Of a stretch of DNA of 64,000 nucleotides, positions 34,501-47,600 are shown piece by piece (within the stretch, counting starts at the first letter, position 1; every line of letters begins with the position of its first letter). Made by a program: the position numbers and the translations under genes. The stretch is from Tetragonia tetragonoides (Eukaryota > Streptophyta > Magnoliopsida > Caryophyllales > Aizoaceae). The notes beneath the pieces were generated by a model that ran no database searches, had not been told where the DNA came from, and saw only the letters and a list, made by a program, of their open reading frames with translations. Location: contig CM076151.1 in assembly GCA_038025085.1 (NCBI GenBank), positions 8,189,001 through 8,253,000 on the forward strand, in the 5' to 3' direction.

Positions 34501-37500
34501 TTTATTTAAATGAAATATGAAACTCCAGGATCCAGTGATACAACCTTGAAGCTTTGGAGGGGCAACACATGTTCACAAACTTTTGTTGGACATACTGGTC
34601 AGTTAATCACATGTCTTCTGGACAAATTATGTTTCAAGTGGTTTTTTGTATTTTTTTATGTTTTCATCGATATGTAGCCACATGCATATAATTATCATTA
34701 TTTCTGCTTTTGGTATTGTCATGTACTCATCACCCAATGAATTTCCCAGATACTGTGCGAGGCCTAGCTGTAATGTCTGACTTGGGAATTTTATCCGCTT
34801 CGCATGATGGGTAAGCAAATTTTTGGCCCCTCTTGGTCCATAAGATGCTGCAGTGTTTAGATATACTAGAAAATTGCTTTAAACTGCCCTACTCGTATCC
34901 CATATTAGCTGCTGCTCGATGCATGGATGTTTATCAATTTCAATCTTTAGTTCCACTATAATTTAGCCCCTTTAGAAGCCCTCAAATTATTGGTAATCGA
35001 TTTAACGATTCCTGTGTATGACTAATCTTAATTGTATTTTTTAGTTCTGTGAGGCTGTGGGCTCTCACTGGCCAAGTTCTGTTGGAGATGGTCGGACATA
35101 CTTCAATTGTCTATTCTGTTGATTCACACGTCTCGGGTCTTGTTGCTAGTGCTAGTGAAGATTTCTCAGCGAAAATATGGAAAGGTTATTTCTATCTTCA
35201 TTTATGCTGTAATTCATTCGAGTGCTTCTTTCTTAAGTTTTATGTATGCTTGCTCATGGGACCCAACTCTGACCTTGCAGAATATATAGAAATGTTTAAG
35301 CAGATATATGTAAAATTTACATTTAAAATCGAACAAAGTGTAAAGAATTTATCCATAAATCTTTTTCAAGTGGACAACTTCTTTAAGAGCTTGTCTTGAT
35401 CTTGATATTCAGGGAACTTGTTTGGACAAGTGGCTAAAATATAAAGTTTATACGATTGTGAATAAAATTATACACCTGGAAGAGCTTGAAAAGAAACATA
35501 TGTTAATTCATCTTGAGTTTGGTGTAATGAATAATTATACTTTTTTTTTTGTTGAACGGCAAATTATATCTAAAGTAGGCAACTAATTGCCAAATCACAA
35601 CTACAATAGTCCTAAGGCCCTTATAACAACTCTAATTACATCCAAAGATACAAATCCTCCCCCCCGATTTACACCCATCTTTGCTAATAAATCTGCATCA
35701 TTATTCTTTTCCCTCACAATATGGTTAACAGTATAACCATCTACACTAGCAAACAATTTATCTAGCTGTCTAAATGTATCCCAATGTTTCCAAGGACGAG
35801 TGTCCTTCTGCTGTAGCCAATGAACAACAATAGCAGAGTCACTTTCGAAACAAATCCTCAAGTGCGGCCATTGTGTAAATGAATAATTATACTTGATATT
35901 GCAGATGGCGTTTGTGTTCAGAGTATAGAGCATCCTGGATGTGTTTGGGATGTCAAGTTCTTGGATAATGGGGATGTAGTAACAGCATGTTCAGATGGAG
36001 TTGTACGTATCTGGACAACATGTCCGGATAGGACAGCCGACCCTGTGGAACAGCAATCATATTTCTCCCAACTTTCTAATTACAAGATCAGCAGGTACTG
36101 TGAACAAGATTCCTGATAATATTGCAATGGTAGGAAATTTCTATAGGTGATGATATAATCTTAAAATCAATGGTTCTTATAATGCTTACGAAATGAGATC
36201 AAGGTTATTAGCACACTTAGCAACTGATCTTTATGCATCTGATAGCTGCTTGTTAGACATTTATAACATCATGGATACTTTCTTTTAAAGTATCAAAGAT
36301 GATGTTAGCCTTATCATACGCTTTTATAAAAGACGGCTATATGTTCTACGGAAGAACTTACTGTCTGAGCCACATGGCTGAAATCACTTTCTTTTTATAT
36401 GCATTAGAAAGAGGGTTGGAGGCTTGAAATTGGAGGACTTGCCTGGGCTCGATGCTTTGAAGGTCCCTGGTAAGGTTAATGTATTTCTTATACAAAGTAA
36501 TATTTATTGTACTATCTTCACTGTTTTGCTCAAACATATTGGAGATCTGCCGTCGGAGGCTTCCCCTTCTTAACTAACAATCTTTATTTGGTCACCAGGT
36601 ACCAATGATGGACAAACTAAAATTGTCCGAGAAGGGGACAATGGTGTGGCATATTCATGGAATATGACAGAACAGAATTGGGATAAAGTATTGTTACTAT
36701 CACAAACTTATTACTGTTTTCCCCCCACCCTACACAATTCCTTTTACTATGTTTTTATATGGTTTTAACTTTTAACTATTAATCTCAGTGCTACCATGTT
36801 GTTTTGATCTTCATCTGCCTTTGCAATTTTCAAAAATGTTCTTTTTGTGTGTTTTTGGGAAAACAAGCTCTCTGCTAATCTTCACTGGTCACGATTAGGG
36901 TGTTACACTGGGGGTTGTTCTAAATGACTTTGCTTCAGTGCTAAAACTTTTGATGTTTATTTCATTTTTTCCATTGCTTGGCCATTGTCTTTATTGCTAG
37001 CATTGATAGAGTAAGTTTTTTTTTTTTATTTATTTATTTTGTTTTTCCCCATAGATTGGTGAGGTCGTTGATGCACCTGACGATGGCCTCAAGCGTCCTG
37101 TACTTGATGGAAAGGAATATGACCATGGTAAGCATTTTTCTTCAGATAGTTTTCCGTTATTTAGTTACTTATTTACTTGTTGAGTAAAGAAAATTGCCTC
37201 GATTTTGTTTTATGTTCATCGAAAACTTCTTCTCGCCATTAAAAGTTATGGGCTGCTGTTAATCAAGCTCCAAAACTCAGCTTTCAATGAAATGGAATAT
37301 CATTCTTCGTATAATTGGGATAGCACATTATCTTTTCAAGAGAAACTTCACTAAATTACTGTCTCAGAAGTCAGACTGTTGGCTTTAGTTGAGCCAGATG
37401 ATTGGTCATTGGTGTGGGATAATCGAGTTTCTATTCTGAGTTTGTAGTCTAACCCTGAGGGAGTAGCTCAGCTGGTGAGACCTCTGAGGAGTAATCAAGG

Positions 37501-40500
37501 GGTCCCAGGTTCAATTCCCCTCAAAGCCACTTGAAGTTTTCCTGGTCGTTAACTTCAGGGCTCATGGGATTAGTCAAGCAAAGATTCGACACCCTTGTTA
37601 TCTATAAAGTTCTGAGTTCGTAGTCTAGTATGCACTTTCTGTTCTTTTGCCACCTTACCTTTATGAAACTGCTGCTCAGTGTTTGATGATGAATGATTCT
37701 TTTTTTTCAGTGTTTGATGTTGACATTGGAGATGGAGAGCCAATTCGTAAATTGCCGTACAACCGATCAGGTATTTCGGTTTGTATGGGATAATGAAGTT
37801 TGTGTGATGGTTCTCTTGGATCTCCTTTTACTTTTTTCTTTCAGTTATAGGAATTTGATATTGTTGGATGCATATCTCTTTGTATATTGTTTCACAACTC
37901 TTTATGAAAGTGTAGTTGTATCCTGTGAGTTCTGTGCTTCGTGGGGATTGATTCTCAATTTTGTTGACTTGGTTTTGAATGGTTTTGTTCTAGATAATCC
38001 ATATGACACAGCTGATAAATGGCTTCTCAGGGAGAATCTTCCTCTCTCTTATCGACAGCAAATCGTAGATTTTATTCTAGAAAACACTGGTCAGAAGACA
38101 TTTTCTTTTGATCCAACTTTTCGTGATCCCTACACAGGATGTAAGTTGACAATATATTGGATATATGCTCTAGACATTACAGCCTTTCATTTGTTTAATT
38201 TCTATGATGTTTGGTGTTCCAGCTAATGCTTATGTACCTGGGGGCCCTTCTAACAAGCACGGTATGTAGTATTTCCTTAGAAGTCAAATTCTCTGCTGGT
38301 TAGCTGCATGCTCGATTTTTAGAATATGCTATTTCTTAAGTTATGAAGCATGATCTCTATTGCCCCTGACACACTGTAATATTTTGTTGACAGTTAGTTC
38401 TGCTAAACCAAGTCTGAAACATTTACCAAAGGTATGGTCATCCTATTCTGATTTCACTTAATGTATATAGTTTGTTAGAAGGCGTATGAGCCATTCTAAT
38501 GGGATTGTTCCGCAAAGGAAAATGGGGAAATAAGAAGAAATAGAAAAATAATGCTCCAATCATGTTCGGTTCTTTTTGTCGATGTCTAATCTCAAGATAT
38601 AGCAAACTAAATATCAATATGTCTGAAAGTAGTTTTATCCTTTTATTTTTGGGTGTTTGTTTGGTGGTGTGTGTTCAGTGTTAAGGTGTTGACATAACTT
38701 TGATGAACTGAGGCTCCAGATTGTTTGATGCTGGAGATAATTGTGATCTTGATACAAATTTGGGGAGAAGCACAAGCTGGCTATCCTCGTCAAATTTGTT
38801 GATTTCTATGAATTTGTTACAAGGGCAAATTGTCAATTGCAGAAATCCATGTCCTCATTTCTCAACTAAGCCTGGTAGTAGGTTTTTAATTGCAGAAACA
38901 TACATGTAAGTTAGGGAGTTTTTAATTGCATGGTAGTTGTACAACATTTGAGAGATCCATTAATATGAAAAATGTCAAATGTCGCAACAGTGATGTGTCA
39001 GCAGGTGTTTTGGGCATTGTGTGATGTTCTGCTTGAAAGTAGGAAGTGGAGGCGGGGAGGCCTTTTTGGTGTGTAATTTCATGTATCACCAAGCCATTGT
39101 CCAATCTGCTTGATGTACAATCTTTTTAGGATTTCCTTAAGTGAGTAATGCTGGTAAAAAATGTACCTTTTGCTGCCATTTGGGTATCAGCTATTGAAGC
39201 TTGATAGTGATTGATCAGCATTCCCCGAAACTTACCGTTACGGACCTCCATATATGATTATTTTATTTGCTCTCCATTTGCAGAAAGGAGTCCTTGTATT
39301 TGATGTCGCTCAATTTGATGGGATTTTGAAGAAGATTTCAGAATTTAACAATACTCTCCTCTCTGCTGAGGTACACATTCTTTATTTGTGCCTCAATTTT
39401 ATCCTTATGATTTTTTTTGCCTGTGGATCTAGAGGTATATTCCAACTTTATCAAAATTTCAAATTATACATGTTCAAGTTGGCACTTGTTGCTTGTTCTT
39501 ACTGTGTACTTTTTTGGTGGTTAAGAAATGAAGAAACTAAGAAGTGACTGCATTGTTAACTTGTGGGCTTTTTTCTGTTAAAAAAAAGAGAAAATCCTTT
39601 GAAAAAAGATATTATTTTATTGTGACTGGTGTTGTCTTTCCCATTGATTGACTTTTTTCCTGAACATCTTTTCTATTTGGTATTGTTTTGCAATCATTTT
39701 GAAGGACCAGAAGCAGCTATGTCTCACGGAAGTGGAGACTTCTAGACTGAGTGCTATAGTAAAGACTTTGAAAGACACATCACATTATCACAGTAGCAGT
39801 TTTGCTGATGTTGACATTGATTTGTTTCTGAAGTTGCTGTACTCGTGGCCAGTAACCATGGTTTTCCCAGGTTTGTGTGCTAAATTTTAGGATTTATATC
39901 TTGTTCATGATGTCTTTAAGTTGCTTAAGCAGCATCCAGACTTTGTTTCTGTCTTTTCACAAGCAATGGCCATTAATTGTCAGTTTGTCACCTCCCTGTG
40001 CGTACGTGAAATATCATGGTTTACTTGAATATCAATTCCAGTGCTTATTCTTTGCTTCTAACATTTTCACTAGCTGGACAACCCCTTTATTTTTATCGTA
40101 GAATCTAATATTCTTTGAATTCTCCAGAAATTATGTTTTCCTCACATCTTTGTACATTGTAATTGCAGTTATTGACATTCTGAGAATGATTGTGTTGCAC
40201 CCAGACGGAGCTGTTAAGCTTTTCAAGCGTATCAATGGTGGAAATGGTACTTCCAAGTTCCAATATATCTTTCCTTTTATCAGCATAATTTTGTGTGTGT
40301 TTTGTCTTAGTTTTGTTTTGATGGGCAATGGAAGCATACCAGTTATAGCTTACCAAGGGCGTGTCATCCACACAAGTAGCGTGATAAACTGTAAAACCAA
40401 CTAGCTCTCAAACTATGAATCATTCTTGTCGATACTCATGCACATTATTCATCATCTCAACTTGATTGGTTGTAGGATTTCACAATAGGCTGTGACTGGG

Positions 40501-43447
40501 CTAATATAAGTAGTTTGTGCTTGTTCTCAAAATCAGAGGTAGTTGGAGGGGGTGGGGGGCAGAGTAGGAGGGGGAGGGAAAAGGAAAAGAGAGAAAACAA
40601 TATTAATAGTAGAAGTATACATTAATACTTAGGTACTTAACCCGTACTTTGCAAATTGTATGTAAAGGAGTAGAGCTTCTTCTGTATTCTTATCGGTAGC
40701 TTATTGGTCTATCCAAATTCAAAAGTGATTTGCAATCCTTGAATCTCCAAGCTTCACCCTTTAATTTTTGGCTGCACCAGGCTTGTCGGTGCTGCCAATT
40801 TTCCCTTCCACATTTCACCCTCCACATCTTCCTCCCCCCTCCCTTTTCTGACAACAGAAAGTAAACAATAAGGGATCATCACTGTTTTCATATTGGTTTG
40901 ATCAGACGGCGTATTAGAGATGATCAAGAAAGCTACAACAAATCCCGTGAGTCCAGCGAATGTCTTGACAAGTCTTCGTGCTGTAACAAATCTGTTTAAG
41001 ACTCATTGCTTCCATCAATGGCTTCAAGCTCATCGTAGTGAGGTTCGTTCTTATCATTCTGTATTGCATTTGGAATAATGCTTGATTCATTGTATTTTCC
41101 TGCACATGTCATTTATGTTTGCTGTGTGTATTTAACTCACATATACACATGCATATTTGCAGCACACTGTTGGCTGTGACCTACTATGCCGTTTCAAATG
41201 CTGTAGTTGACTGTTATGACGGGGTTTTATAGATGCACCCCAGCTGTAGCTTTTTTTTGTGCTGCATATGTGAATGATGGAGTCTCTTAGTCATAGTCCT
41301 GTAACTCCTGTTTATTGAGGCATTTTATGAATGCTAATAGCTTTCTATTAGAGCAATTTGACGAGTTGTTGTATCTGCAAGCTTTTCAGTAGTTTCCAGC
41401 AGGTACCTATGGTTTTATGTGTCCTAAAGACTTGTCAAGGTTTATTGGGAAGTTGTCAAATGAAGCTTTAATGTCCAGGGACCCTTAATCTCTGGCTGGG
41501 TAGCTAGTGGTTGATAAAAATCTTTAATCATACTGAAGGATGTCTGAAAGAGAAAAAAGGGCCCGGGGGGGGGGGCATCTCTGGCTGGGTAGCTAGTGGT
41601 TGATAAAAATCTTTAATCATACTGAAGAATGTCTGAAAGAGAGAAAAGGGCCCCGGGGGGGGGGGCAAGAAAAGACAGTGTTACATTGTGTTAACGAAGT
41701 AAATAACCATCTACCTGTAACTATAGGGATCTCACCTTTCTTAGGCCTTTTGGGTTACGCCAAAGGGATGTTGATAACATCCATCCAAAGCCGACTTAAA
41801 CATTGACAGTACATGAAGCATTTGGCATATAAATGTCATTCTAATGGTCGTTGATGGTAGTTAACTTGTGTAAGCTGGTGTTGCAGATACTTGATGCATT
41901 TTCTAGTTATTACTCATCAGCGAATAAGAACGTGCAATTTGCTTATTCAACATTGCTTCTCAAGTAAGTATCATGGGTGATCCATATTCTTGATTTACTG
42001 TTATTTCACTAGCTATATTTTACCATCACCCCCCCCCTCAGTTGTTGCTGGCTGCATTTCTACTTGAAGCATCATACACATGATTTATGGTAGTGTGTAC
42101 GTCTTTTAGTTAAACATGGAAATTTATTAGCAGAATAGTTTCACCACATCATTATCTATTTTGTTTTTATGCTTGTTATTAAGCTTTTAGTTAAGAAGAG
42201 ATAAGTTTATGATACAATTGGAAGTCAGGATTGGATTTATGTTAAGAGGTAACATTAACACGAGTCCCATGCAACTTTCCAAAATCTGATGCACTTTAGT
42301 TACTTTTCATTCAATCTTGTATTGTTTATTTTATTGTCTTATATTTTTTCGGTTTTCTTTGAGATTCATAAATGTGAAAACGTTTGCTTTTGTCATTCAG
42401 ACAGTGTCCCACTAATTGCCTTTTGTGCAGTTTTGCTGTGCTGTTAATTGAAAAGAGAGACAACGAAGGTCAATCACAAGTTCTATCAGCGGCTCTTGAG
42501 GTACCTTCTGATTCTATTGCCTGGCCACTGTTGTCAGTGTGCTCTCTTTTTGTTTTTAGTTTTATTGATGCAATTCTGCTTGAAACTAAAGTTACAGCTA
42601 AAATATGATGCCTGATCAGGAGCCAAGATTGGGGAAACCTAAATATATGTGTTAGAATTGTCAAAATGAGTTGTAGGGATTGCAGTTAAAAAAGTTGATT
42701 CTTACTGAAGTAGGAAGGAAAACAATACCTGGATAAAGTAATCTCTAAGAAGCATAGACGCTTTGGTAGTTCGTCATAGTTCAGTTAAATAGCCTGAGGA
42801 TCGAGGCAACCAGTCCCAAACAGTTGGATGTATGATATTTGTCTTTTTTTTTTTGGGAGGGGGGGTTGTCCGGTTGTGTTTGTCCCCAGATATTAGTATA
42901 TTTAATACCTAATCAGTTTGTGTATCTGTGATTACCATTTGCTGGCCATCAAGTCTGCTTCTTTGCTCTATTTTGCAGATGGCTGAAGCAGAGAACTTGG
43001 ATGTGGACTCAAAATTCCGTGCTTTGGTCGCTATAGGATCATTGGTAATTTTTATTTATTATTTTTTTGTTGTGCTTTTGAGCTAAATATTAGCATTTTC
43101 TTAGTATTATTTTATTGATTTGCAAGTACTTGCCTGCATTGTTATATGAGCTACTATATCTACCAGCTGTTTTCTTAAGTCTTGTCTCTCACACTTCCCA
43201 TCTGATGAGTTCATGGAGGGATAATATTTGACGAATGGTTATGTGTAACTCTCATGTAGTTCATTAAATTGTGTCTAAAAGTCTTAACATATATGTTAAC
43301 TAATTGATGCAGATGCTTGATGGTTCTGTGAAACAAATAGCAATGGATTTTGATGTTGAAAGCATTGCAAAGGCAGCCAAAGCGTCCAAAGAAGCAAAGC
43401 TTGCTGAAGTTGGAGCTGATATTGAAGCGCTGACAAAGCAAAGTTAA
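31522..43447 (+). CDS. DOA1/PLAA-type ubiquitin-binding protein (WD40-PFU-PUL), 22 exons
   Basis: The coding exons join in frame to 759 residues: 31522-31581, 31778-32109, 34031-34134, 34529-34597, 34750-34810, 35045-35184, 35905-36094, 36408-36469, 36599-36687, 37055-37127, 37711-37770, 37994-38140, 38223-38261, 38394-38431, 39284-39370, 39705-39870, 40169-40246, 40906-41042, 41887-41963, 42431-42500, 42979-43044, 43313-43447. All introns are GT-AG. Residues 1-300 or so are WD40 repeats (VGHTS, GGMDTLLIVWDL, SASHDGSVRLW, SASEDFSAKIW). About 365-465 are the PFU ubiquitin-binding domain and about 490-755 the PUL domain, which binds Cdc48/p97. The family keeps the ubiquitin pool and sorting pathways going with Cdc48. 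The length equals the plant orthologue as I recall it. Introns 2, 6, 10 and 18 hold repeats. Confidence 0.95.
32943..33302. mobile_element. Decayed MITE related to the 8,518-8,954 element (PLAA intron 2)
   Basis: It begins GGTGTAAATGAGCTGA and ends GTGTAGTGATTCATTATAGGC, mirroring the start (GGCTGTAAATGAGCCGA) and end (GTGTATTGGTTCATATACAG) of the element in PI4K alpha intron 7. The interior keeps only some GAGCTTG/TTCGTG words. No target duplication is visible. This is probably an older copy of the same family. Confidence 0.4.
33351..33520 (+). mobile_element. tRNA-derived SINE, copy 1 (PLAA intron 2)
   Basis: About 170 bp. It has an RNA polymerase III A box, TAGCTCAGCTGG (33,363-33,374), and a B box, GGTTCGAGTCC (33,407-33,417), then a tRNA-unrelated body and the tail GTTATCTAAAAAAAA. 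It is flanked by a perfect 15-bp duplication, TCTTCATTATAGTGA, at 33,336-33,350 and 33,521-33,535. It sits in the same orientation as the host gene. Both boxes match consensus, so pol III transcription is possible. It is a SINE, not a tRNA gene. Confidence 0.92.
35543..35877 (-). mobile_element. 5'-truncated LINE carrying an RNase H domain fragment (PLAA intron 6)
   Basis: On the minus strand a frame (35,933-35,601) reads FESDSAIVVHWL...HIVREKNNDADLLAKMG, the C-terminal half of the plant LINE RNase H domain (RVT_3). It is followed by a short 3' tail ending in ten A (T run at 35,541-35,550 on plus). A perfect 17-bp duplication, AATGAATAATTATACTT, at 35,526-35,542 and 35,878-35,894 brackets it. 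It is a dead 335-bp 3' fragment from a LINE family with RNase H, different from the intact LINE at 529-7,044. Confidence 0.9.
37452..37609 (+). mobile_element. tRNA-derived SINE, copy 2 (PLAA intron 10)
   Basis: Same family and orientation as copy 1. The A box TAGCTCAGCTGG (37,464-37,475) is intact. The B box reads GGTTCAATTCC (37,508-37,518), having lost the conserved G of GGTTCGA. The tail is TTGTTATCTATAAAG with almost no A tract. It is flanked by TTCTGAGTTTGTAGTCTA (37,434-37,451) and a copy with one change (37,610-37,627). The worn tail and the duplication mismatch suggest it is older than copy 1. Confidence 0.9.
41488..41666 (+). repeat. 89/90-bp tandem duplication with two G11 runs (PLAA intron 18)
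   Basis: Copies at 41,488-41,576 and 41,577-41,666 are nearly identical: three or so differences around GAAGGATG/GAAGAATG, AGAAAAAAGG/AGAGAAAAGG and GGGCCCG/GGGCCCCG. Each ends in eleven G and a C. The high identity implies a recent duplication, or an assembly problem at the G runs. Confidence 0.9.
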
Positions 43448-44611
43448 TGTATTATCGTGGTCTGATTCTTTTGGTGGGATGTCTATTCAAGTTGTTTCAT
43501 CCAAGAGAAATAGTGAGATTGAAATTCTCAAGGCATTCGGCATATGTACAGTTGTACCATATCATATTCATGATGCAGTGAAAATTTCATCTCTTCTTTC
43601 TGCAGAATCTATCATCTCGTGTTTTAATATTCTGGTCACCAAATTCTTTGCTGTTGCAATATGTGAAGACAATGCAGATGCTTAAAAGTGCTAGTACGAT
43701 CAAACTAGTGAAGTTTGGAGCCTCTGGAATTAGTAGTGTTGTCTTGGTCGTACATACCGGGCTTATGTGCTCTATGCCTTTATGCCTCTATGTCTCTGAA
43801 AGCATACTGAAAAGACAGGAGATGCGATCACACGAACAAAGGAATTTAAGCGAGTCACAGTACAAGATAAAAGCAAGATCAAATTTGATTGTGGACATTG
43901 AATAAGCAACCTTGCAATGCAATGCAAGCAAAATGTCAGTAGCTTGGCAAATCGTTTTTCACATCGAAGAAATTGATATGGCCTGTGATATGCTACACCT
44001 GAAGGCTGAAGCTATTGTTGTAGGGTAGGTACTGCAAAACTGGGGTATTGTTATCTGAATGGTCTGGTATTCCGGTGAAACATTATTGTAGGGGTCCTCT
44101 GATACCTCTCCATTTACCCAAATAAATGGAGGTTTTCATTTACTTGGTAAATGACTAAATGGAGAGAATCCCAACTCGAAACATAAATAGACAAAGTTGA
44201 GCAACGAAAGCATTTAAGTATTTAGCCATGAATTTGGTTTCGAGAAACTTTCAAATACGTTGGTCCAGTCTTAAGGTTTTCTTGGCACCTTCAGTTAAGA
44301 TTTATTTAATAATAATAATTATTATTACCGTTGTTGTTGTTATAATATTTTTTGTTAAAAAAAGATAGTTTTTCATTAAAGTTTCATTCATGCGTTATCA
44401 TTATGATCGATGGTGTATATCCTGGGATAAAAAAAGAAATCGAGAGGAGTATTAAAAACAATCTTAACACTTCAATAAAAAAAATTAGAAGCCATAAATA
44501 GAGGCACGTAGTTACTGCTAACAAACTTTTTTGCGGGAAACATTTGTAGATAAGTAGATAACGGTCTGTTTGGCTCCACAAAGCCTTAACCCAGATGCTG
44601 CAGAAAAACTC
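43448..44611 (+). other. PLAA 3' UTR and spacer before CCS1
   Basis: The first 450 bases or so are the likely 3' UTR of PLAA. Frames at 43,479-43,905 overlap in several phases and show no family signal. Short AAT/TTG trinucleotide runs lie at about 44,308-44,342. The CCS1 leader is at the right end. Confidence 0.5.
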
Positions 44612-47600
44612 ATGTTAGTGAAGATGAAGGCTTCAACTCTCACCAATTCCCTTTCCATTCATCGATCCATTCCACTAAAACCCCACCAATTTAATCTTTT
44701 TCATCAATCTCAGCTACGAAATTATTTGCGAAATGAGAAAAAGACCCATTTATCAATCAGTCTCAGGGTTTGCTGCAAAATTAAAGTACCCCAAGATAAT
44801 ACCAATAAACCCATTTCCAAGAAGATTGTCATATCTGAGGGAGCACCATCTTTGAAGGAGAAAGAGGAGAGAGAAAATGATGGGCAGATTTCTTCTCAGC
44901 CTAAAAAACCTAGTTCAACAGTTGGTGGGTTTTTGAAGAGAATACCCAGAAAGGTTTTGTCCATTTTGTCTAATTTGCCACTGGCTATTGGAGAAATGTT
45001 CGTCATTGCTGGTTTAATGGCTTTAGGTATTGTTCCTTTTTACTCTTTGTCAAGTTTGGCTTACTGGGTAGTATAAAATTTTGAACTTTGTGTTCCAATT
45101 ATATGTTAGAGTGTAATAATTGCAGTCAAATGAAATTAAGCTCTAGCGTTGCAAAAGTAGATTGGGTTGGCAAAGCTAAATTGAGTACTATAATATGGAA
45201 AACCCAATCGGTAATATGAGCATAACTGTTCTTAGAATGAGAAGAAGATCACATTTGATGTTATGAGGTTTTGGAATTTTGATAAATTTCATTGAAAAAT
45301 GAAGTCCACTGTTTTTGTGATAATTTTGATTTTTGCAAAATAGGCTTGTAAGTTATATGGACTCTAACATTCATGCCTGCTGAATGTATGTGCTTGTTTG
45401 TGTTTTGTAGTCTGAAGATGCTTCACACAAACAAATTTAAGCTATAATTTTTGTTCTTTCTCTAAGTTCAATTTTTGGAAATGATTTTCAGATACTCGTA
45501 GTTTATTGCCACTCCATCAGAAGTTTGTGACGCATGTCAAATGATACTGCAGGGACTTTTATTGATCAAGGCGAAGCTCCTGATTATTATTTTCAGAAGT
45601 ACCCTGAAGAAAATCCAGTGTTGGGTTTCTTCACTTGGAGATTGGTTCTCACCCTGGGGTTTGACCACATGTTCTCATCTCCAGTTTTCCTTGGAGCACT
45701 GGCGCTGTTGGCAGCATCTCTTATGGCTTGTACTTATACCACGCAGATTCCCTTGGTTAAAGTCGCACGAAGGTCCACCACTTTTTTTTTATGCAATGAA
45801 CTTCTAAGTTGTTGCAGAGTGATATTCAGTTGAATTGTAGTCATATGCCTGAGTTTGTGCTTGCAGATGGAGTTTCTTGAAGTCGGCTGAGGCCATTTGC
45901 AAGCAGGAATTTTCAGAGAAACTGCCCAGGGCTTCAGTTCAAGATTTAGGCGTTGTTCTTATGGGGTCTGGATATGAGGTTCAGTATTACAATTTCCTCT
46001 TCTGGTTTGGCTAGAAGTAACTGCTTGTTTTAAGTTGATCTAAATTGCTCCTATTGGAAAGATTTTATCTCTTTATCAATGATAAGATATGTTGTTATGA
46101 TTAGTGGAAGAGGAACTTTTATACTGAACTATCCACATTTTCACATTCCATAAAGGGTTCTTGGTGTTTGCTTAACTGTAAGGCTTTGTACTTCAGCTTC
46201 TCCTCTGATAATGTTTGTGAACACTGTTGTTGTAGGTATTCTTAAAAGGACCGTCTTTGTATGCTTTCAAGGGTTTGGCTGGTCGTTTTGCCCCAATTGG
46301 GGTACACCTAGCTATGCTGCTAATAATGGTTGGAGCAACCCTTAGTGCCACGGGGAGCTTCAGAGGTTCAGTTACTGTTCCTCAAGGGCTAAATTTTGTC
46401 GTTGGTGATGTCCTCAATCCGAATGGATTTCTCTCGAACCCTACAGAAGCTTTCAATACCGAGGTTCATGTTAATAGATTCTCTATGGACTATTATGACA
46501 GTGGGGAGGTTGGTAAAGCTTTTTCATATCATCTCAATCTCCCTCTTCTACAATTATTTGTTATGGCTATATATGCTCTGCACATTTTTGCGGGAGATCC
46601 ATCGTATTACTGTTCAAGGCCTTTTTCCTCTGTTTGACAATCTTTTGCATTATTTGTGTTAAGAAATTATCACATTTACTACCTTGGTGATTTATTGGAG
46701 GTAACGTGACATGGTACCCCTGATGCTCATACAGGTGTCACAATTTCACAGTGATCTATCCTTACTTGACCTCAATGGGAAGGAGGTGATGAGAAAAACG
46801 ATAAGTGTGAATGACCCTTTGAGGTATGGAGGAATTACCATCTACCAGACAGATTGGGGCATCTCAACTTTACAGGTTATGAAGGATGATGAAGGTCCTT
46901 TTAATTTGGCTATGGCTCGTCTGAAGCTGAGTGGTGACAAGAAACTTTTTGGAACGTTTCTACCTGTTGGAGATCCTGATTCTCCAAATGTCAAGGGAAT
47001 GTATGTAACTTAAGTTTCTTCACTTGCCAAATATTGCTAAACCGTACTTTGTAGTATACTTAACAAATGCTAGGTCTGTTCTTAGGATGATATGATTTTC
47101 TTTTTTACTTTTAATTTTACTAGTCAAAATGCACTGTTTCAAGCTTCTGCTTCCTTTCACTTCTTGCAGTTTATGTATAGCAACTTCTGTTGCAAAACTA
47201 AATTCTGGTCTACTGTTGGGCATAGCTAAACCTACCCTGATTCCCTGCTTTATGGTAAAACCTTCTCGTTCTTATTTGTTTATGCAGATCAATGCTTGCT
47301 CGTGATCTACAATCAATTGTCTTATATGACCAAGAAGGAAAATTTGTGGGGGTCCGACGGCCAAACTCAAAGCTTCCAATTGAAATTGATGGCACAAAAA
47401 TAGTTATCGTAGATGCCATAGGAAGTACTGGCCTTGACTTGAAGGTGAGAGTTCATAGACTATCCAGATTGCATGTGAATCTCTAGTTAATTCTTGAAAC
47501 ATACTTCCATTTCCACTCATGCTGCGCCATATTTCTTCCCAGACTGACCCTGGGGTTCCCATTGTGTATGCTGGATTTGGTGCTCTGATGCTTACGACAT

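Noticed and set aside
44570..44611. Extended N-terminus of CCS1 from TTG at 44,570
   Set aside because: A non-ATG start is not needed when ATG codons follow at 44,612 and 44,624 and the extra residues look like leader.
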